A stretch of DNA of 10,213 nucleotides from positions 1 to 10,213 of the forward strand of contig OMQW01000038.1 of assembly GCA_900313345.1 (NCBI GenBank). The letters run 5' to 3'. A program made the position numbers and the translations under genes. Every line of letters begins with the position of its first letter. Within the stretch, counting starts at the first letter, position 1. The notes under the pieces were generated by a model that saw only the letters and a list, made by a program, of their open reading frames with translations, was not told where the DNA came from and made no database searches. Origin of the DNA: an uncultured Eubacteriales bacterium. GTDB lineage: Bacteria; Bacillota_I; Bacilli_A; RF39; UBA660. Shown piece after piece: positions 5,368 through 10,213 of this stretch.

Positions 5368-6597
5368 AATAATATATGGATCTTCTAATGTACCTGATCC
5401 AGACTTATACATAGTAGTACTATCTAAATATATTACAGGTCTTATACGTTTATAACTAACAGCATTAGATAAATAAATAGTACCATTATCTTCAATATAA
5501 TATACTTGATAACTATTTTGATTAGATGCGTTCATTGTCCAGAATGAGTAATTTTTATTAACTAAATAATTATAATTTTGACAAGATTTAGAACTAATAA
5601 CATTACAATTAGTATCTAAACTAGCATTCATATATTCAGAAACTGTAATTAATCCTACTTTCATAGGTTCACTATAACTAGAACAATTAGATGGTCTATA
5701 ATTATTATCAATTCTATCTAAGCAATATACGTGACTAACCATATGGTTTTTAACAGTATCATCAAAGAATGTTTCATTTTTAACTTTATCTTCACTAATA
5801 ATCTTTAATGTATCATTAATTCTACTAACTTTAAAATCATTATTACCAATAGCATATCCTTTTTCAACATTATATCTATCATCAAAAGGATAAGAAATAG
5901 TTGCAGCATTAGCATATATTAATTCAACTAAATTATCATTAGTTACTTTAACTACTCTCCATAACTTATCATTAATAGAAACATAGTTATCAACATTATC
6001 ACCTCTAAATAAATATTCACCACTATAATTATAAATACCATTACCAGTAGTAACTATCTTATCAGATTTAGTTAAAGTTCTATAAAGTTCTTCAGTTTTA
6101 TAAGCTTCACCACAATCAAGATATGGTACATAAACATAATTATCATCATTATTATATACAACAACTTTTCCACGGCAAGATGATTTTGAATACTTACTAA
6201 AATCAGCCATTAAATTAGCATTAATTAACTTTTGTGCACTAACTTCAACACTTCCACCATTAGTTTTAGGTAATAAATTATTATTAGTTTTATAGTAATT
6301 TTGTGCAGTTTTAACCATTATATCTTCTATATCAGAATAATTAGTAACCTTTGAACCACTAGAAAGTAAAAGTAATAAAACAACTACTAAAACAGCAATT
6401 ATAGCAAGCACTAAGAAAAACTTCATTTTCTTATCATTACTATCAAAAGAAGAACCACTAATATTAGGTCTATATTTACTTATTGCATCACTAATAGCAT
6501 TTTTAGCAACTATATTTGTTTGCATATTACTTGTAAGAGTTTCGTTATTATTTTCTTCTACATTTTCAATATTTTCATTTCTCATATCTTCATTCAT
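5362..6597 (-). CDS. Membrane-anchored surface protein with pilin-like and DUF6273-like C-terminal regions
   Basis: A 411-residue protein, numbered from ATG at 6597. A polar Asn/Glu-rich cytoplasmic segment (1-55) precedes one strongly hydrophobic span (about 60-80). Next comes a region resembling a pseudopilin globular part, with VKTAQNYYKTNNNLLPKT, VSAQKLINANLMADF and a Cys pair at 141 and 162. The C-terminal half starts with YLFRGDNVDNYVSINDKLWR (195-214) and ends in IRPVIYLD and SGSGTLEDPYIIK. This resembles a domain common in gut Bacillota surface proteins (DUF6273-like, from memory). Further Cys pairs are 292/305 and 331/339. There is no prepilin peptidase site. GTG at 6606 is in frame, but AGAGGTGAG (6602-6610) covers it and serves ATG 6597. 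The gene follows virD4 directly. Confidence 0.85.
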   Translation of the reverse strand: MNEDMRNENIENVEENNNETLTSNMQTNIVAKNAISDAISKYRPNISGSSFDSNDKKMKFFLVLAIIAVLVVVLLLLLSSGSKVTNYSDIEDIMVKTAQNYYKTNNNLLPKTNGGSVEVSAQKLINANLMADFSKYSKSSCRGKVVVYNNDDNYVYVPYLDCGEAYKTEELYRTLTKSDKIVTTGNGIYNYSGEYLFRGDNVDNYVSINDKLWRVVKVTNDNLVELIYANAATISYPFDDRYNVEKGYAIGNNDFKVSRINDTLKIISEDKVKNETFFDDTVKNHMVSHVYCLDRIDNNYRPSNCSSYSEPMKVGLITVSEYMNASLDTNCNVISSKSCQNYNYLVNKNYSFWTMNASNQNSYQVYYIEDNGTIYLSNAVSYKRIRPVIYLDSTTMYKSGSGTLEDPYIIK

Positions 6598-6601
6598 TAT
6601 A

Positions 6602-6610
6602 CTCACCTCT
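6602..6610 (-). promoter_or_regulatory. Ribosome binding site selecting ATG 6597 over GTG 6606
   Basis: AGAGGTGAG is four bases before ATG at 6597 and overlaps both the candidate GTG at 6606 and the virD4 stop codon (6611-6609). The overlap with the stop suggests translational coupling to virD4. Confidence 0.75.
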
Positions 6611-8687
6611 AATTATCAAAGAAATCATCAAAGAAATCATCGCTATCATCTTCATCATCATCAAGATCTAAGTTAGCAGGTTTATTTTCTTCTTTTACTT
6701 CTTTATTTGAATTATCAATATCTTTAACTTCAGCAGATTTATTAGACACTTTAGCTTCTTCTTGTTCTTCTTTTTCAAGTTCTGCAATCTTAGCATCTAT
6801 CTTACGAACTAAATCATCAACATCAATTTCATCATCTTCTCTATTATTATTAACAGGAGCAGTAGAAAATGAATTAAAAGGATTATTAAACATAGGTGGA
6901 AAATTTCCCATTGAAGGATTCATAAATGGGCTAGAAGCATTTCGATCATCCATATTATTCATCATCTCTGTAAGTTTCTTTCTTTTAGCTTCCTTAACGA
7001 ATTCTTTTATATCAAATAAATGTACTTCACCTTTTTCTCTATGAGGGAAAATTGCTTTACCACAATCTTCTCCCCACTCTAATTTATAATCAGGTGTAAA
7101 TTTAGTTTTAAAAGGATTACTACGAAGTCTTAATATTATAACATCATTTTCTTTCATATGTTGTAAATCACTAATTGTAACAAGAGGTGTTGAAGCTGTT
7201 TTCTCATCTTTTTTAGATTTAACTTCACCAGCCATCTTACTAATTTCTTCAAGAGCTTTTAATTCAGTTGTAACTAAATAAATTAAATTACCACAGTTAC
7301 CTCTTAAAGTTTCAGCATCTTCCTTACCATATACAGAATCTAGTTGTGAAAAATTCTGTATAATCATTGTAAATCTAATTTGTCTACTTCTTGCAGCAGT
7401 TATCATTGTAGTAATATCTTTAAGTGGCGGCATGTTAGCAAACTCATCAAGTAAAAAGTTCGTTCTAACAGGAAGAGCACCACCATTTTCTTGAGCAACA
7501 CCAATTAAAGTTTCATATATTTGTTTAATTAATATAGTTGCAAGTGCATGATATGTGGTTTTTTCATCTTGAATAACTATAAATACAGCAGTAGGTTTTT
7601 TACCAATACTAGATAAATCAACATCGCTATGTGAAAGCATTTCTGATAAATTTTCACGTGTAGCAAATAATTTAATTTTTTGTTTAAATACCGATAAAAT
7701 AGAAGCCTTAGTTTCAGCAGGAGCATTAATAGTTCCACTCGCATCAATATAAGCAGGATCAGAAGTGTCTTTTAAATTAAAGTATTCTTTAATATAAGTA
7801 GAACCACCAAATTTATCTTCACCATCACTAGTAACCATATTAATACTATTAATATTAATTTCATCCTCTTTAGCATCTTCAAATAATCCTAAAGAAACAC
7901 CAGCAAAATAATCAGCAGAAGTCTTTTCCCAGAATGGATCCTGATTCTTATTACTTGAATCATAAAGTATATTTAAAGCAAGATCATCTAGTAATTCTAT
8001 TGCTTTATCTGTATTTCCCTCTTTATAAATCTTATATGGTAAATCAAGAGGATTCCATCTACTACCATTTTGAGGATCACGGAAATTAAGTAAAAGAATT
8101 TGATAACCCTTTTTCTTTAACATTTCAGCAGTCTTCTCATATATTTCACCTTTTGGATCTGTTATAACCATACTTTCTCTATGTTTAGATAATATATGAA
8201 CAGAAGGTAAAATAATAGTCTGAGTTTTACCAGAACCAGTAGCACCAATAACTAAAGTATGATTTTCTCCATTATCAACATAAATTTTATCATCTTTATA
8301 AAGTAAAGGAGTACCAGCATAATCAGCAAATTTATCTTTAATATTAACAGCTTGAACATTCTTAGAAGCCATAATTTCTTTATCCTTAATCCATCTAGAA
8401 TATCCTTTATCTTTTTTATCAGTTGTAAGTCCTATACCCTTTTCCATCTCAAATATTCTACTTTTAACACTAAATATAGAAAATATAAGTGCCCCAAAAT
8501 AAAATGCAAGTGTAGAAGGTAAAAGTCTAGGAGCAAAAGCAGGAATAGGATTAGGTCCAGCTAAATAACCAAACTCAGCAAATGAAGAAATATTAACAAC
8601 AACAAGTGATACAATAAATAATAAAAATATTGCATAAACTATAAACATTAATAAATCATCAGAATCAATTCTTACTTTAAGCTTCAT
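6609..8687 (-). CDS. virD4: VirD4/TraG-type type IV secretion coupling ATPase
   Basis: Inner-membrane hexameric ATPase that brings substrates to a type IV secretion channel. The 692 residues are typical of Bacillota VirD4-like proteins (CD1115-type by wording). There are two N-terminal spans (about 12-34 and 57-74) with an outward loop rich in Pro. The ATPase domain has Walker A GATGSGKT (148-155), MVITDPKGEIYEKTAEML (173-190), NPLDLP (212-217), Walker B FLLDEFANMPPL (411-422, with Asp414 and Glu415) and the QNFSQL motif (444-449). After about residue 570 there is a Met/Asn/Pro/Phe linker, a charged helix and an acidic tail (DLDDDEDD, then DDFFDDFFDN). ATG at 8687 has only a weak GTGG-type site. 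A possible promoter lies in the 46-base gap upstream. Whether it exports DNA or protein cannot be told here. Confidence 0.95.
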   Translation of the reverse strand: MKLKVRIDSDDLLMFIVYAIFLLFIVSLVVVNISSFAEFGYLAGPNPIPAFAPRLLPSTLAFYFGALIFSIFSVKSRIFEMEKGIGLTTDKKDKGYSRWIKDKEIMASKNVQAVNIKDKFADYAGTPLLYKDDKIYVDNGENHTLVIGATGSGKTQTIILPSVHILSKHRESMVITDPKGEIYEKTAEMLKKKGYQILLLNFRDPQNGSRWNPLDLPYKIYKEGNTDKAIELLDDLALNILYDSSNKNQDPFWEKTSADYFAGVSLGLFEDAKEDEININSINMVTSDGEDKFGGSTYIKEYFNLKDTSDPAYIDASGTINAPAETKASILSVFKQKIKLFATRENLSEMLSHSDVDLSSIGKKPTAVFIVIQDEKTTYHALATILIKQIYETLIGVAQENGGALPVRTNFLLDEFANMPPLKDITTMITAARSRQIRFTMIIQNFSQLDSVYGKEDAETLRGNCGNLIYLVTTELKALEEISKMAGEVKSKKDEKTASTPLVTISDLQHMKENDVIILRLRSNPFKTKFTPDYKLEWGEDCGKAIFPHREKGEVHLFDIKEFVKEAKRKKLTEMMNNMDDRNASSPFMNPSMGNFPPMFNNPFNSFSTAPVNNNREDDEIDVDDLVRKIDAKIAELEKEEQEEAKVSNKSAEVKDIDNSNKEVKEENKPANLDLDDDEDDSDDFFDDFFDN
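6615..6638. repeat. 12-bp tandem repeat, two copies, in the virD4 3' end
   Basis: ATCAAAGAAATC occurs twice back to back, with a third partial unit at each flank (ATTATC and ATCGCT). It encodes the FFDDFFD repeats of the acidic VirD4 tail. In-frame slippage here would change tail length by four residues per unit. Confidence 0.85.
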
Positions 8688-8715
8688 GTAAAAAACACCA
8701 CTCTCTCAATAAATT

Positions 8716-8724
8716 ATTATAACA
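8716..8724 (-). promoter_or_regulatory. Possible extended -10 promoter before virD4
   Basis: The minus strand reads TGTTATAAT (TGnTATAAT) in the 46-base gap before virD4, about 30 bases upstream of its ATG. No clear -35 is present. It could give virD4 and the surface protein gene extra transcription apart from the upstream operon promoter. Confidence 0.4.
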
Positions 8725-8733
8725 TTAATTATC

Positions 8734-9483
8734 TTAATTAGAAAACACTTTATTAATTTTATTATTATATAAATATAAATAATCACTAGTAATAGGACTA
8801 TCAGTTAAAAATGATTTAGTATTTTTAATACCTATATAAAATCTATTATGATTATTATAATTAAATATACCAATCACTTCATATAAATCACTAACATATT
8901 TACCACTATTAAAGATTATTTCATAATATTTACCATTTTTTTCTAATAAAACTAAATTATAATTTTTCATATAATTAACATTAGTAATATCTAAGTTATT
9001 TAAAATAATTAATCTATAATTATCTTTATTAACAGAAAAATCATAAACATTAGATTTAAGTAAATTATTATAATCAGAAATTTTATATTTACTATATATA
9101 TAATTTCTATCATTAATTGTTAAATTAGAACTTTTTAAAGATAAAACATTTATATACAACTTATCACTATAAGCTATTAAATTACCATCATATTTAACAA
9201 AGTTATTATTACTATCAAAAACATTCCATACTTTGGCTTTCTTAAGTTTATAATTACCTAAATAAATACTATCACTATATACTTTAAAATTACTATTAGC
9301 TTTTGATATTTCATCACTAGTAATCTCTCTAAAAGCATTACCTTCATATTTTAAATTTAATGAATCAACTATTACATAGTTATTACCTTTAGAAATACTA
9401 CTCTTTTTATTTAAAAGTATAAACATTATAAGTCCATAAATAACTATTACTATAGAAACAACAATTATTATATTTTTCTTCAT
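8734..9483 (-). CDS. Single-span membrane-anchored hypothetical protein
   Basis: I do not recognise this 249-residue protein. It starts with KK and one hydrophobic segment (about residues 4-24, IIIVVSIVIVIYGLIMFILL) without a lipobox or signal peptidase site, so it is most likely anchored with the rest outside. The remainder is predicted beta-rich, very high in Asn, Tyr, Lys, Leu and Ile, and contains no cysteine, unlike both the NlpC/P60 and the pilin-like proteins of the same operon. ATG at 9483 is preceded by GGAGGA (9488-9493), which overlaps the stop codon of the NlpC/P60 gene (9495-9493), so the two are translationally coupled. Its position between hydrolase and coupling protein suggests an envelope component of the secretion machine. 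That is context only. Confidence 0.8.
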   Translation of the reverse strand: MKKNIIIVVSIVIVIYGLIMFILLNKKSSISKGNNYVIVDSLNLKYEGNAFREITSDEISKANSNFKVYSDSIYLGNYKLKKAKVWNVFDSNNNFVKYDGNLIAYSDKLYINVLSLKSSNLTINDRNYIYSKYKISDYNNLLKSNVYDFSVNKDNYRLIILNNLDITNVNYMKNYNLVLLEKNGKYYEIIFNSGKYVSDLYEVIGIFNYNNHNRFYIGIKNTKSFLTDSPITSDYLYLYNNKINKVFSN

Positions 9484-9492
9484 AATATCCTC

Positions 9493-10213
9493 CTAAGGTC
9501 TACAGAAAAAATCACCATCATTATTATAGTTAACAACACTAACTTGTTTATCGTGTGGATATTTATCACTATGAGCACCAAATGTTTGACCACCACCATA
9601 ATATATTTCAACATGTCCAACATTTTTATAATGGTTTTGTTGTGAATAAGAACCATGATTGAAAAAGATTAAATCACCAGGTGCTAAGTCACTTTCTCTA
9701 ATAAGTTTTTTATTAGTATCACACCATTGTAATAATCCACTTGTAGTAGTATCACCTTTATAACTTAAATCAATATTAAAATGCATATAAGTTCTATATA
9801 CTAATGATGAACAATCTACATAACTATTTGACATTCTATTAGCTTGAGAATAACCAAAATCATCAAAAGTTTCTTTTGCATAATTAGCAATATCTGATCT
9901 TGATTCTAAATTAGTACTAAAATTAGAGTTTTCATTACATTGTTCGTTAATTCCGAAAATTTCAGTTCTTCTAGATTTCATAGATTCTAACTGATAATTA
10001 GCATATGCAGTTTGATCTTCATCATTTGTAGGAAAACAAGAAGAATCAGTACAAGTTCTTCCAACAGAGCAATAAGGTTCAACTAGCAACGCTCTTTCAT
10101 CTGAAAGATATTTTTTAACATATGGAAAATAATAGCATCCACCCTTACTACTAGAACCAGGGTTATACCAATAGTGACCAATATAAGCATACTTCTTCAT
10201 CATCTCCAAAGCA
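9493..10213 (-). CDS. NlpC/P60 cell-wall hydrolase, N-terminus outside window
   Basis: C-terminal part (240 codons) of a cysteine peptidase of the NlpC/P60 (CHAP-related) type, which cuts peptide stems of peptidoglycan. Counting from the in-frame TTG at 10209, the domain spans about residues 104-230. The catalytic Cys133 is in VDCSSLVYRTY, LAPGDLIFF (175-183) is the usual core strand, His199 is in GHVEIYYGGG, and the likely third residue is His213 in GAHSDKYP. The preceding region is rich in Cys (25, 47, 53, 58, 91) and aromatic residues and could be a disulfide-stabilised wall- or protein-binding module. The frame is open to the window edge, TTG 10209 lacks a signal peptide and a clear ribosome binding site, so the true start is upstream. 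Wall hydrolases of this kind commonly accompany Gram-positive type IV secretion systems. Confidence 0.9.
   Translation of the reverse strand, partial: ALEMMKKYAYIGHYWYNPGSSSKGGCYYFPYVKKYLSDERALLVEPYCSVGRTCTDSSCFPTNDEDQTAYANYQLESMKSRRTEIFGINEQCNENSNFSTNLESRSDIANYAKETFDDFGYSQANRMSNSYVDCSSLVYRTYMHFNIDLSYKGDTTTSGLLQWCDTNKKLIRESDLAPGDLIFFNHGSYSQQNHYKNVGHVEIYYGGGQTFGAHSDKYPHDKQVSVVNYNNDGDFFCRP

Noticed and set aside
9493..10209. NlpC/P60 gene as a complete 238-residue gene starting at TTG 10209
   Set aside because: The frame stays open to the window edge, no signal peptide follows, and no convincing ribosome binding site is visible, so it was annotated as 5'-partial.
5362..10213. A defined conjugative element, prophage, insertion sequence or CRISPR array
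   Set aside because: No relaxase, integrase, transposase, terminal inverted repeats, att repeats or spaced repeats were found; only the 12-bp tandem repeat in virD4 is present.

Overview
The window comes from a very AT-rich, low-GC Gram-positive-type bacterium. Bacillota housekeeping genes, a T-box leader, GGAGG-type ribosome binding sites and Lys/Asn/Ile-rich proteins all point that way. Trp is read from TGG and no gene has an in-frame TGA, so it uses the standard bacterial code, not the mycoplasma code. My best guess is an uncultured Bacilli lineage near the Mollicutes (RF39-like). That placement is inference.

Left part (1-2420): two divergent aminoacyl-tRNA synthetase genes. asnS (minus strand, cut by the window start) follows a consensus promoter and an asparagine T-box leader whose antitermination structures can be read base by base. 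trpS (plus strand) starts at GTG and carries a cysteine pattern like that of iron-sulfur TrpRS enzymes. trpS meets a minus-strand gene tail-to-tail over a two-way hairpin terminator.

Middle part (2394-5285, all minus strand): in transcription order, an unknown 190-residue protein with its own extended -10 promoter and terminator; then a possible operon of a small rhodanese, RmuC, a 65-residue membrane protein whose ribosome binding site lies inside a hairpin, and a 209-residue protein possibly of the YjbA/DUF3603 type.

Right part (5333-10213, all minus strand): the end of an operon for a type IV secretion-like machine. In transcription order it holds an NlpC/P60 peptidoglycan hydrolase (5' end outside the window), a single-span membrane-anchored protein, a VirD4-type coupling ATPase with a long acidic tail, and a membrane-anchored surface protein with a pilin-like stalk and a Cys-rich C-terminal domain. 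A 14-bp hairpin terminator closes it. The likely logic is that the hydrolase opens the wall, VirD4 recruits and energises substrates, and the two anchored proteins form or decorate the envelope part. No relaxase, VirB4-type ATPase, integrase or attachment site is visible, so whether this is a conjugative element or a resident secretion or adhesion system cannot be settled here.

The genes are tightly packed. The only non-coding gap above 300 bases (1044-1405) holds the asnS T-box leader and the divergent promoters.
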